DNA of 64,000 bases from Pictodentalium vernedei. Lineage: Eukaryota; Mollusca; Scaphopoda; Dentaliida; Dentaliidae. The stretch's first letter is position 1, and every line of letters begins with the position of its first letter. The position numbers were made by a program, and so were the translations under genes. The stretch is taken from positions 72,274,956 to 72,338,955 of the forward strand of contig CM062292.1 of assembly GCA_031216915.1 (NCBI GenBank), in the 5' to 3' direction. Below, piece after piece: positions 55,047-63,795 of the stretch. The notes under the pieces are model-generated. The model was not told the DNA's origin. It ran no database searches and worked only from the letters and a program-made list of their open reading frames with translations.

Positions 55047-55480
55047 TTCTGTATTTTGTCACAAAAATTTCAATTTGATAGTTACTGGATGCATCAGTAA
55101 TAAAAAGAATCTTTTGCCAAGCTTTCAACTGGAGCCATCATCAGTGATCATTTCAGGTGAAAAATGACCATTTTATTACAAGATTTCCAGACATTTTTTT
55201 TTTAAGTCTTGTCTATGCTAAAATAATTTTTTTTGTAAATCTTGTCTATGTTCAAATGATGTAATTTTTCACGTGAAATAAACCCTGATGCAGGCTCCAG
55301 TCAAAAGCATGCCAAAACATGAAGTTAAAAAAGTTTCTGTCACTTATAGGTAAGAAGAGTAAGAGTTGATTAACTTTTCAGTTTTTACTGGGAAGAATTA
55401 CAGAGAACGAAGCAGAGGGAATGACGGTTGCGGTTATTAGTGGTCAAATGATTCGATAATTTATTTTATTTTTTTTCAAA
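55047..55480. other. Intronic sequence with a pseudo-repeat, no gene
   Basis: 'gccaagctttcaactggagc' (55118) and 'gatgcaggctccagtcaaaa' (55288) suggest a short inverted pair around 'agcttt'. No element could be assigned. Confidence 0.35.
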
Positions 55481-55486
55481 TGAACA

Positions 55487-55832
55487 GTTGAGCCCGGTTA
55501 GTCCTTGGATGGGTGACCATCTGAGCGATCAATTCGGACTCGCACGTTGTGTCCTTGGGCAAGGCACTTAACCCTGATTGTCCATGTGGGGTCATGATGA
55601 CTGTGTACTAAGGCATACTGCACGTTGCTGGTACGCATGTCTTCTACCAATCAAACCCTGCCTGTGCTGCAGTGCGGAGTTATGATGTTGGAGCTGGCAG
55701 CTGCTCGTCGTTGCTCGGTGGTTCTCTAAAGGTACTCCAGCTTCCTCCACCCGTAAAACTGTCATGGTCATGATTATGATCAGCCACTGTGCATAAGTAT
55801 ATGACCTTAAAACACCAATAAATAGATAAATT
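55487..55832 (+). mobile_element. SINE with 5S rRNA-like head, 5'-truncated (copy 3)
   Basis: It starts inside the 5S-like head (gttgagcccggttagtcctt, 'ggatgggtgaccatctgagc'), then carries the full body and an AATAAATAGATAAAT tail. Confidence 0.85.
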
Positions 55833-56301
55833 GTTTGAGGAACATTCAAAATAAACAAGGAAGTGAAAGGACAGCATGGTCAGTCGGCCATTATCCTTTT
55901 TCAAGTGTAATGTATAAAATATCCATATCGCTCCTTTATGACCTTTCAACATGAATATTAATTATGGCAACAAACTCTCCCTCAACTCCAGTCAAACATT
56001 CTTATGAATATTAATATGTGTACTGTTGGTTGATTCCAACTTCAAAGTGAGTTGACAATTTGTCTTGTGTGTTTTTGACGATTTCTTAATAAATACATTA
56101 AATCCTAAAGTTATTTTGACACATGGAATGAAAAACACTTGTACATAATTGTGGGGCAAAAATCACAATGCTGCATTGATCTACGTGAAAGTAGAAAATA
56201 CCAATTAGTCGATGACCAAAATGGTAATCGATGCATACTATCAATGGTTAACCAATCAGTCAATTATTAGCAACACCTCTGATATATTTTTTATTTTACA
56301 G

Positions 56302-56701
56302 AATTCTTTGAACATTGGTGGGATGAAGCATTCATCCTACCACCCGTCTCAAACATGCCAAACACAACCAACTCAGCATTCACAATCTCAAAGTCAGACA
56401 CAGGCACAAGTGCATGCTCAAACACAAGCCCAGGTACAGGCTGCACAGGCATCTTTGGATTACACCAACAGTCAGCTATGTCAATGGTATAGCACTGGAA
56501 TGCCTATAACGAAACAGACAGACAATTTATCATTGAACAATACAAGTAACCTCAATCTTCTTGCTGACAGAAACTGGGCAGCTTTGTCATCCTACTCACT
56601 TCCAACAGCTAGTAATATTGGTGCTTCCACAACAACTTCACAATCTGGATCTGATGTATGTGCCATTGATAGAGCAGCTCGGCTTCACAGATATGCAGCA
56701 A
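56302..56701 (+). CDS. CPEB1: CPEB1/Orb-like, visible exon 3 with Gln-rich tract
   Basis: The acceptor TTTTACAG and donor GCAGCAA|GTAAGT bound 133 codons plus one base. The order is NSLNIGGMKHSSYHPS, then a Gln-rich segment of 34 residues with 14 Gln alternating with Thr, Ser and Ala (codons ~17-50). A Ser/Thr/Asn-rich stretch follows, and the end is CAIDRAARLHRYAA. That end is a conserved hallmark of CPEB1 just before the RNA-binding domain. The Gln-rich tract is the feature least like vertebrate CPEB1. It recalls the prion-like regions known in other CPEB paralogues (Aplysia neuronal CPEB, Drosophila Orb2), but self-assembly here is only a hypothesis. Codons for Gln are mixed CAA and CAG, so it is not a fresh trinucleotide expansion. 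Confidence 0.93.
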
Positions 56702-56724
56702 GTAAGTTTTAACTGGTTGAGGGT

Positions 56725-56985
56725 TAAATCTTTACCCAACGAATCGCCTGCATCCGGTTTTGAATTTAACCCTTGATGTAATGAATCGGTTGCATTCGCC
56801 CATGTAATTTACAGAATAAGCAGTTTAGAAAAATATATTTTTCAAAAACTTGCAACAAAACCGTATGTGACCCCTCATTCCAATCAGGGGTCATATGATA
56901 TACCTTTGTTGAAATTTTTTGAAAAATTTTAAAAACCACTAAGTAATAAATTTTATCGTCTGCGTTGGGTAAAAAGTTTGAAAAG
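56725..56985. mobile_element. piggyBac-like TTAA MITE, nested in a sibling's left end
   Basis: A partial left end (aaatctttacccaacgaatc at 56726) is interrupted at TTAA (56766-56769) by a second element starting CCCTTGATGTAATGAATCG and ending 'gcgttgggtaaaaag...' near TTAA 56986-56989. Shortened hairpin 'tgacccctcattccaatcag' at ~56868-56895. Confidence 0.65.
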
Positions 56986-57147
56986 TTAACTTCATTTCCC
57001 AGCAAGGCTGAATTGATAAACTGACCAAACAGTTAGGTTACATGAACTTGATATGGTTAATGCCCATCATTCATTTAGCTCTATCAAACCAGGTATAATA
57101 GATTACAAGCCTGTTTTGGATGAACAGAGGCCAGATTGGTCTTTTAA

Positions 57148-57355
57148 CCCTTTACCCAACGTAACGCCCAAAACCGGCTAGTGCTATTATAAAAAATCGC
57201 CAATTTTCATTTTTTGTCTCAAAAACATAGGTTATGCCCTCTTTTTGGAACGAGCTCGTCGAGTCATAACCTATGTTTTTGAGACAAAAAATGAAAAAAT
57301 TACTTATTCAAGAATTGTTTGCAAGTGTCGTCTGCTTTTCATGTTAGATAAAGGG
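57148..57355. mobile_element. piggyBac-like TTAA MITE with alternative stem
   Basis: TTAA at 57144-57147 and 57356-57359. Ends CCCTTTACCCAACG and ...AGATAAAGGG. Hairpin arms at ~57204-57235 (ttttcattttttgtctcaaa...) and ~57265-57296. The apex retains 'ggaacgagctcgtcgag', but the stem differs from 36371-36605. Confidence 0.85.
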
Positions 57356-57462
57356 TTAACAAGGGGAATTTGGTGATTGTCGGAGTAATTTCTCGACATT
57401 CAATTAACATGAGTTTACTCTATAACTCATAATAGATCAAACATGTATTGAAGCTGGGGTTA

Positions 57463-58819
57463 GGGGGCGCAGTGGCATTGTGGTAACTGGTTCGGGTTAG
57501 ATCATCGAAGTTAAGCAACGCCAAGCTCGGTTAGTCCTTGGATGGGTGACCGTCTGAGCGATCGATTTGGACCTTGGGCAAGGCACTTAACTCCTGATTG
57601 TCCACATGGGGCCGTGTACTAGGGCATCGTACCCCCCCCCCCCCCCCCAAAAAAAAAAAAATGCCTTTAAAAGATCATTTCGTTCTTTCCCTACGTGAGA
57701 ATGAGAAACACTATAGCCCTCGCCGAATGGTTGATTAGTGTACTACTTATTGCTTTAATTATTGTTTTAATTATTGTACTATTTAACAAGTCATGTCCTT
57801 TGTCTAACTCGTTGTATAGAGGTGGGGACGTTTGAAAACTCGCGAATATGGGCCGCAGGAACTGGCGATGGTTTTTTTTTTTTTTTTTTTTTTCCCGTGA
57901 TTTGCCCTCTCGTACATTGGTAGCATTTCTCTCACAAACCGTTTACTATCCACCATAATATTATTCCAAAAGAGGTTCTATCACTAAACCAATGGTAGAA
58001 ACTACAGCCCTTACAGTATAGCCCTTACCGTATAGCCCTTACCGAATTGTTGCTTAGTGTATTACTTATTGTTGCTTAGTGTATTACTTATTATATTAAT
58101 TATCGTACTAAACAAAAAAGTCGTATCCTTTGTCTACATCCTTGTAGAGTGGTGAGGGAGGACGCTACAGAGGTATCAGTGGTGAATTCTCCACCCGACA
58201 GGTTTCTAATAACTGGCGAATATAGGCCACGGGAACTGGCGATGGCTTTTCGGTCGTGGGGGTTGGTCATATCCACGGTTCGCGGACCGACGGCTCATCG
58301 GCGCTTTTTGTATTCTATGTTCAAGGGGTTGATATGCCCACACGTACATTGGTAGCGTTTCTCTCACAAACTGTTTACTATACTCCATAGTATCTTTCCA
58401 AAAAGAGGTTCCATCACTAAACCTAATGAGTCATCAACACAAATCTTGCTGTCAAGAATATACTTTTCGTCAAAAGGGAATGGCAGGAAGACAGCCTCTC
58501 AGGCTATGCCATTTCCTTGCAGAGCGTTCAACTATAACCTGTTTTATTGTTATCTTGTATACTCTTATGCTGCAAAATAAATCAATCAAATCAATCAATC
58601 AATCGATGGTGCGCGTGTCTTCAACCAATCTAACCCAACCTGTGCTGCGGATGCGGGCAGTACGGAGTTATGATATTGGGGAGCTGGCAGCTGCTCGTCG
58701 TTGCTCGGTGGATCTCTCCGGGTACTCCAGCTTCCTCCACCCATAAAACTGTCATGGTCATGATTAGCCATTGTGCACAAGTATGTGAACATAAACACCA
58801 ATAAATATAAATAAATAAA
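57463..58819 (+). mobile_element. SINE with 5S rRNA-like head (copy 4), split by a LINE-like fragment
   Basis: The head and first body half are at 57463-57630 (agatcatcgaagttaagcaa, 'ggatgggtgaccgtctgagc'). The second half is at 58603-58819 (cgatggtgcgcgtgtcttca to the AATAAATA tail). The flanks 'tattgaagctgg' (57446) and 'tattgaagatgg' (58820) look like its target duplication. Confidence 0.8.
57631..58602 (+). mobile_element. Probable LINE 3' end inserted in the SINE
   Basis: It opens with a C run and an A run and ends 'gctgcaaaataaatcaatca' with an (AATC)n tail, typical of 5'-truncated non-LTR insertions. Inside, a ~400-bp segment occurs twice (about 57710-58015 and 58020-58435: 'aactggcgatgg', 'cgtacattggtagc', 'caaaagaggttctatcact'). 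No reverse-transcriptase frame is present, so the family is unknown. Confidence 0.55.
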
Positions 58820-58830
58820 TATTGAAGATG

Positions 58831-59172
58831 GGCGCATGTGGCTCAGTGGTTACAGCATTGAATTTCAAACCAAAAGCGCCACAATTTGATCCCTACCACA
58901 GGTAACTAACTGCATTGTGTCCTTGGACAAGGCACTTAATCCTGATTGCCCATGTGGGTGCATGGTGGAACTGTGTATTAAGGCATACTGCATGTCGATG
59001 ATGCACTTGTCTTCAAAGAGTGCTAACCTTGCTTGTGTGGAGTTAGTATGTTTGGGAGTCTGACAGATGCTCGTTAGTTCTCTTCAGGTCCTCTGTTTTC
59101 CTCCACCCATAAAACTGTCTGACATGAGGTGACACTGGCTGTCGAAAGTGTTTTTTAACCCCAATAAATAAA
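58831..59172 (+). mobile_element. SINE with tRNA-like head (different head variant)
   Basis: Head 'catgtggctcagtggttaca' (box A) and 'aatttgatccctacc' (box B), shared body 'tgtccttggacaaggcactt...cctccacccataaaac', tail 'ccaataaataaa'. It sits directly after the preceding SINE at almost the same target. Confidence 0.82.
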
Positions 59173-59378
59173 AATATACTGAAGGTATGGTGAAGAGTTT
59201 TGTGTTAGAAAGTATTATTCAGTTAACAGGGTTATTCATTTAAGAGACATCCAATTAAGTGGGATCCTCTTTAGTGGGATCTGATTATTGCAAAGTATGC
59301 ATGACCTCAGTTATAAGTATCATCCATGCAGTTTGGCGAGCAAAGTGTGGTAAGAAGTAGAGACTGATCACATATGGA

Positions 59379-59584
59379 GCCAATACTATAAAACTTTTAC
59401 AATTGTATTTTCTAGAATTGTATTTTCTACCACTAATATAACTGACTAAAATCATTATCATTTTAAAAGATATGGCAGTTTGCCAACTGGCAAATTGCCA
59501 CATCTTTGAAAATGCTAATGGTTCATTTGAACCCATTTAAAGCCATAACTAGAAAATACAATTGTAAAAGTTTTATAGTATTGG
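59379..59584. mobile_element. Foldback element with ~36-bp terminal arms and inner hairpin
   Basis: Arms 59379-59415 (gccaatactataaaactttt...) and 59548-59584 are nearly perfect complements. A second hairpin at 59467-59505 (aagatatggcagtttgcca / tggcaaattgccacatctt) sits in the middle. No target duplication was found. Confidence 0.75.
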
Positions 59585-60040
59585 CCTCCTGGTGCTGGAA
59601 CCTTTACATTTTCCAATTTTGGTTTGGTTTCAGCAAAACATCAGTTTCAGTTTAGTTTCTTTGTGTTAAGAACATTCGTAAATGACACTTCAGGCTCCCA
59701 AAACTTGAAAAATATCTGCAGTAATTAAGTAGTTAAAAACATAAGTTAGGGTAACAAATGAATACGGTTCATCTAATCTTTGTGACAATGGGAGATCAAT
59801 GCATTCACCCCCAGTCGACTAGACTATGTGATCCAAGACCATAGATTCCATTAGACCAGTAAAACTGTTCAGCCAATTTTTGCAGAGTTTTGCAGTTCAG
59901 TTTCTGGAACCGAACCAGAAAACGAAAACAAAAACACTTGGCTCTAATAACATGTATTGAAAAGAAAATCTTGATAAATGTTCTGTTTTATCCTTTCATT
60001 CTTAATGAAATTGTATACAGTATTATTTTTATATCTTCAG

Positions 60041-60154
60041 CTGTTTCAGAAGCTAGCTGCACCTGGAGTGGCCAGTTACCTCCAAAAGTTCATAAGAACC
60101 CAACATATTCCAGCAAAGTATTCTTGGGTGGTGTACCCTGGGACATAACTGAAA
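60041..60154 (+). CDS. CPEB1: CPEB1/Orb-like, visible exon 4 (start of RRM1)
   Basis: The acceptor TATCTTCAG and donor GAAA|GTATGT bound two bases, 37 codons and one base. The peptide [14 protein letters not shown] then [20 protein letters not shown] is nearly identical to animal CPEB1. VFLGGVP is the RNP2 strand of the first RNA-recognition motif, which contacts the UUUUAU element. The preceding 'CTWSGQLPP' is diagnostic of the CPEB1 subfamily as opposed to CPEB2-4. The remainder of RRM1, RRM2 and the ZZ-type zinc domain are not found downstream and must lie beyond 64000. There is no stop or frameshift, and synonymous choices look ordinary, so the gene appears intact. Confidence 0.97.
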
Positions 60155-60469
60155 GTATGTATATTTCCTGTGTAGATTGTATTGCTTATGCATAACAAAA
60201 CATACTGAATTCATTCAAATCAGATTGAGCAATCCCACTCAAATAAAATTCTGTTGGATGTAAAAATGTTGTAAACTTCAGTTGGGAATTGTTCTTTGTT
60301 AAGTGTTGTCTACATTTTCATTCTTACATTCATACTGAATGAATTTATATACCAGTTCAGTATGGATAATAGTTACTGCAGTGTAATATCTTTTATTATA
60401 CGCTAAACAATAGATTATCCAAGAAATTGCGGAAAGATAGAAATCGTATCCCCCACTGTGAAGATTTTG

Positions 60470-61075
60470 AAATTTTCATTTTCACAGTATCAATCAAAAT
60501 GATGGCTTTCAAAGCATCACTTCAATGGTGAATACGAGTCAAATTATCACGAGAAATGAGCAATTTGTTCTAGAAACGTATAATGAAAAGGAATTCTAGC
60601 GTGTTTGAATGGATACCGATCATTTCCAACAATAATTCAACACGTATTCAATTTGAATTGAAGCATGAAGTCTGCTTGTCCAAACAAGGCCTGAAAGTCT
60701 GTAATATAAGTTTTGGGTTTGGTACATCCTTAAAGGATGTACTAAACCAAAAATTTATATTACAGCCTTTCAGGCCATGTTTGCACTAGAAACCCGCCAA
60801 TCTGAATCAGATCGCAAGACGCTATCTGTTCCGAGTATCGATCAAATCACTTCCACATATCAATAATTCAATGCGCTTTCTTTCATGCATCAATTCATGG
60901 TTGAAACGAGTAGAATTATCAGATTCTCATAAAAAGCGTATAATAAAAAGAAAATCTAGTGTTTTTGAGTGGATACCTAAAATTATATCCACTTGTGACC
61001 GAGACAAATGGTTATTTTCGCTTGCGCAAGTGCTCGCGTAAAATAAACATTTGTCTCGGTCACTCCTGAGATAAT
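60470..61075 (+). repeat. Two ~365-bp related units, each with a different long hairpin
   Basis: 'aaacgtataatgaaaaggaa' (60575) recurs as 'agcgtataataaaaagaaaa' (60937), each followed by 'tctagtgtttttgagtggatacc'-type sequence. Unit 1 holds hairpin 60681-60731 / 60732-60783 (~50-base arms, several mismatches). Unit 2 holds 60995-61021 / 61036-61063 (gtgaccgagacaaatggtta...). Confidence 0.7.
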
Positions 61076-61900
61076 TTTCAGTATCAACTCAAGAACACCA
61101 GATATCCTCTATTTAATCAGGGATGTAAGTTTTCCGGCCTTTTCCAAGTCTATGCTCAGTAAGAATGTTTTTAGTTTTTTTGTGCTCGGAATTTGAACAA
61201 ACTTACTGCATCGGGGTTTGCAACTTAACCACTGTTATATTTTCATTACGTCGAAGGTGTTATTGAATTTGGCTGTGAACTGTCTTGTCATTACAGCTAA
61301 ATCTGTTTTGCCACCGGTGAAGCTGACAGGGTGTGTGCTATTCTTTGCGAGACTTGACCTAATCTCAGGCCGATCTGGGCTCAACCAAGGTAGTTTTGCA
61401 GAGTCACATGCTCGTAGTGGACTTAATTATTTTTTGTCCAGTTTTGACGAATGCTACATCTGTTATGAATATTCCAGCTTTTGAGTTACTTGTCAACTTG
61501 CATCCCTGTATACTTGTGGAGAAGATGGTAACTGCAATAACACTAATGCCAACCACTGGTTCTCAGGACTTGGGTGGGAGGGGTAGGACAGGAGTAATTG
61601 AGGCCTTCACAATTTGAACAGCATTGATCCCCCAAAATGCCATCTTGATACTCAAATGCTGTCTTCTCTTTATCATGAAGGCCTCCCTGAGGCCTCTTTG
61701 CTCTGACCAGTTCTCTCCAATTTGGATTACAATAATCCATAATTCTCTCACTCGGGCGTATTCTTTTTCTTGAGCCATTTCCCTCTAGTTTGGTCTGAGA
61801 TCTCCACTGAATACTTTTCCAACTCAGAGTCCCAAATATTCTGAAATATTACTCTGCTGGCTGTCTAGAAGATTTACTAGATATTATAAGTAAATTTTGC
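61076..61900. other. Intronic sequence without a recognised feature
   Basis: Several short open frames occur on both strands (for example 61218-61484), but none resembles a known protein or carries good splice borders. No repeat family could be assigned. Confidence 0.4.
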
Positions 61901-61906
61901 CAAATA

Positions 61907-62397
61907 CAGTGGAGTCCACTTAATTGGATATCTCTTAACTGAATAACCCTGTCAACTGAATATAATTTCCCAACACAAAACCATTTACCATACCTCCAGT
62001 ACAAATTTGACCTGTTAATTGAATATAGGTTATAGAGTAAACTCCTGTTAATTGAATAAAAAATCTTGTTACCTGTCGAGAAATTACCCTGACTCTCCCC
62101 AGTTTTTCTTTGTTTCTCGACCTATGTGGCCTCAGTACATCCAATACAGACAATTAATCTATTATATCTTGTTTGACAGAGCTCAGTCAAACAAGATATA
62201 ATAGAATAAATGCTAAGTTTATCTCTAGAATACAGGATAGTGATGCAATTACTGTTAAATGAATTTTTTCAAAACAAATCGAGCCCTGAATTTATCTCTA
62301 GAATACAGGAAAGTGACACTCCCTGTTAATTGAATACTCCTGTTAATTGAATAATTTTCATTGGCAGAATGACTGTTCAATTAACATGGTTCCACTG
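61907..62397 (-). mobile_element. Pogo-type MITE with partial internal duplication
   Basis: CAGTGGAGTCCACTTAATTG after TA and ...CATGGTTCCACTG before TA. The central hairpin is at ~62160-62205. The stretch 'tttatctctagaatacagga' occurs twice (62219 and 62292), showing an internal duplication. Confidence 0.85.
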
Positions 62398-62436
62398 TAT
62401 ATCCAGTCCTTGATCCTCATCAACCCCTTAGTTCTT

Positions 62437-62458
62437 CTGCTGCTGCTGCTGCTGCTGC
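62437..62458 (+). repeat. (CTG)7 microsatellite
   Basis: Seven consecutive CTG units within unassigned intronic DNA. Confidence 0.95.
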
Positions 62459-62972
62459 ATTACTCCACTCCTTTCCTCCATCCTCTTTCATTGTTCTGCT
62501 GACTTTTAAAAACCTTGACAACAAATTTGGTTTAGAGGTATTGCCATAATCGATACAACTGAAAGTGTAGTCTAGCTTTCACACCAACCATTGGACTTCT
62601 TTCTTTCTATCAACATTCCACTGCTCATTCATTAGTGGTTACATTTTGTAGACATGGACCATGGGAACTGTTAAAAACAAGAAGTAATGAAATTGTATCA
62701 ATTGAAAAACAGCATACACTGGCCAATTGAATGTTTGTTGGTATTCTGATCAAAGGGTAATGAGTTTACGAACACAAATTAAGTAAAAATAATATGAAGT
62801 CCAAAGGTGTCTGCCTGACAATGGAGCACATGTGTTGTTCAACTAGTGCAAGTTGGAGGAGGCCATGTAGTCTTAAAAAAATTACATTTTTTTCAAGTCA
62901 TGCTTGAAAGAGTAAATTCAAATAAAATAAGTTATTTTTTTTAAAATAGAAATATGGTTGGCTGATTCTTAA

Positions 62973-63217
62973 CTGGTTGAGGGCAAGAGTATTATTGGTG
63001 GTCTGAATTTGTTAATCAAAATTTGATTTTTTTACAAATGATTGGAGAGTGCACATAGGCACTCTCCAATCATTTGCAATAAAACAAATTATATAAACAA
63101 TATCATTCACATTTGACTGAATTTGAAACATTCGCAAAGAAAATCTTAGCTTTGGAACTTTTTGATCTTTTTTTTTTTTTTTTTTTTTTTTGATAGTGGC
63201 TTCTAGCACTCAACCAC
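62973..63217. mobile_element. TTAA MITE, 'CTGGTTGAGG' subfamily, with perfect 18-bp hairpin
   Basis: TTAA at 62969-62972 and 63218-63221. Ends CTGGTTGAGGGC and ...CTAGCACTCAACCAC. Hairpin 63035-63052 / 63059-63076 (caaatgattggagagtgc). A 24-base T run lies at 63168-63191. Confidence 0.82.
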
Positions 63218-63324
63218 TTAAATGGGCTTCTGTACAAAGCTATTAATCATCATGTCAAAGTTTTGTCAAGCACTGAACATAAATACTTTTATAGCCTCAG
63301 TTGGAAGAAGAGATGTGGATGGGC

Positions 63325-63385
63325 AGTACTGGAATTTTTAGTTTGGTTTCGGTATTTTTAAGGGGGTATACCTTGGTAATTAAGT
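63325..63385 (-). repeat. ATACCGA-rich repeat (copy 2, inverted)
   Basis: 'gtttggtttcggtatttttaaggg' within 63342-63366 matches the reverse of 35760-35785. The element type is unknown. Confidence 0.4.
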
Positions 63386-63627
63386 AGAAAAAATAGTAAA
63401 CCATGCCAAGATCTGAGATTATTTGTTTTTCCTTTTTTATGGTGAGGGATATGAATTATCCCAATGTAGCTATATAGCTTAGATGCTTAACCCTCTGCAC
63501 TCTGATGTCAAAATAGATAATTAAAAGAGCTCTATCAAACAAGATTGAATTAGTTGAATTGCTACTTGCATTATGGGAAACATTTGCAGGTTGAAATTTT
63601 TACATCAGTTTGCATTAAATGAGTTAA

Positions 63628-63756
63628 CTTGTAGAGTGCTGGAAGCCCATATTTGGGCTTTATTCTGAAGTGCCTGTTGACATGCTCCCATAAATTGTGA
63701 CAAGGCAGTTATGTGAACAAATTTTGATGACCAAAGATAATTCAGCATTCTACCAG
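63628..63756. mobile_element. TTAA MITE, 'CTGGTAGAG' family, hairpin shortened
   Basis: TTAA at 63624-63627 and 63757-63760. Ends CTTGTAGAGTGCTGGAAGCC and ...AGCATTCTACCAG. One arm of the hairpin survives (gctcccataaattgtgacaag). Confidence 0.8.
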
Positions 63757-63795
63757 TTAAAATATCCTTTACTTTTAAAGGCCTATTTTCAACTT

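Larger units (their letters stand above)
50671..56301 (+). other. CPEB1: CPEB1 intron, 5.6 kb
   Basis: A phase-0 intron with donor GTAATT and acceptor TTTTACAG. It contains a G run at 50780-50796, a Helentron-type start near 50918 (aagctcacctgactgg), nested MITEs, a minisatellite and SINEs, listed separately. Confidence 0.8.
57065..59270 (+). mobile_element. Pogo-type MITE split by four later insertions
   Basis: The pieces in consensus order are 57072-57143 (tatcaaaccaggtataatag...), 57360-57455 (acaaggggaatttggtgatt...), and 59177-59270 (tactgaaggtatggtgaaga...ccaattaagtggga). The interruptions are a TTAA MITE, a 5S-headed SINE that itself contains a LINE-like 3' end, and a tRNA-headed SINE. 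Confidence 0.78.
56702..60040 (+). other. CPEB1: CPEB1 intron, 3.3 kb
   Basis: Consensus donor GTAAGT and acceptor TATCTTCAG. It is filled by a five-element nest (57040-59270) and a foldback element (59379-59584). Confidence 0.85.

Noticed and set aside
61218..61617. Downstream CPEB1 exon with the rest of RRM1
   Set aside because: The translations contain none of the expected RRM1 residues (the RNP1 region after PWDITE), and splice borders are weak.
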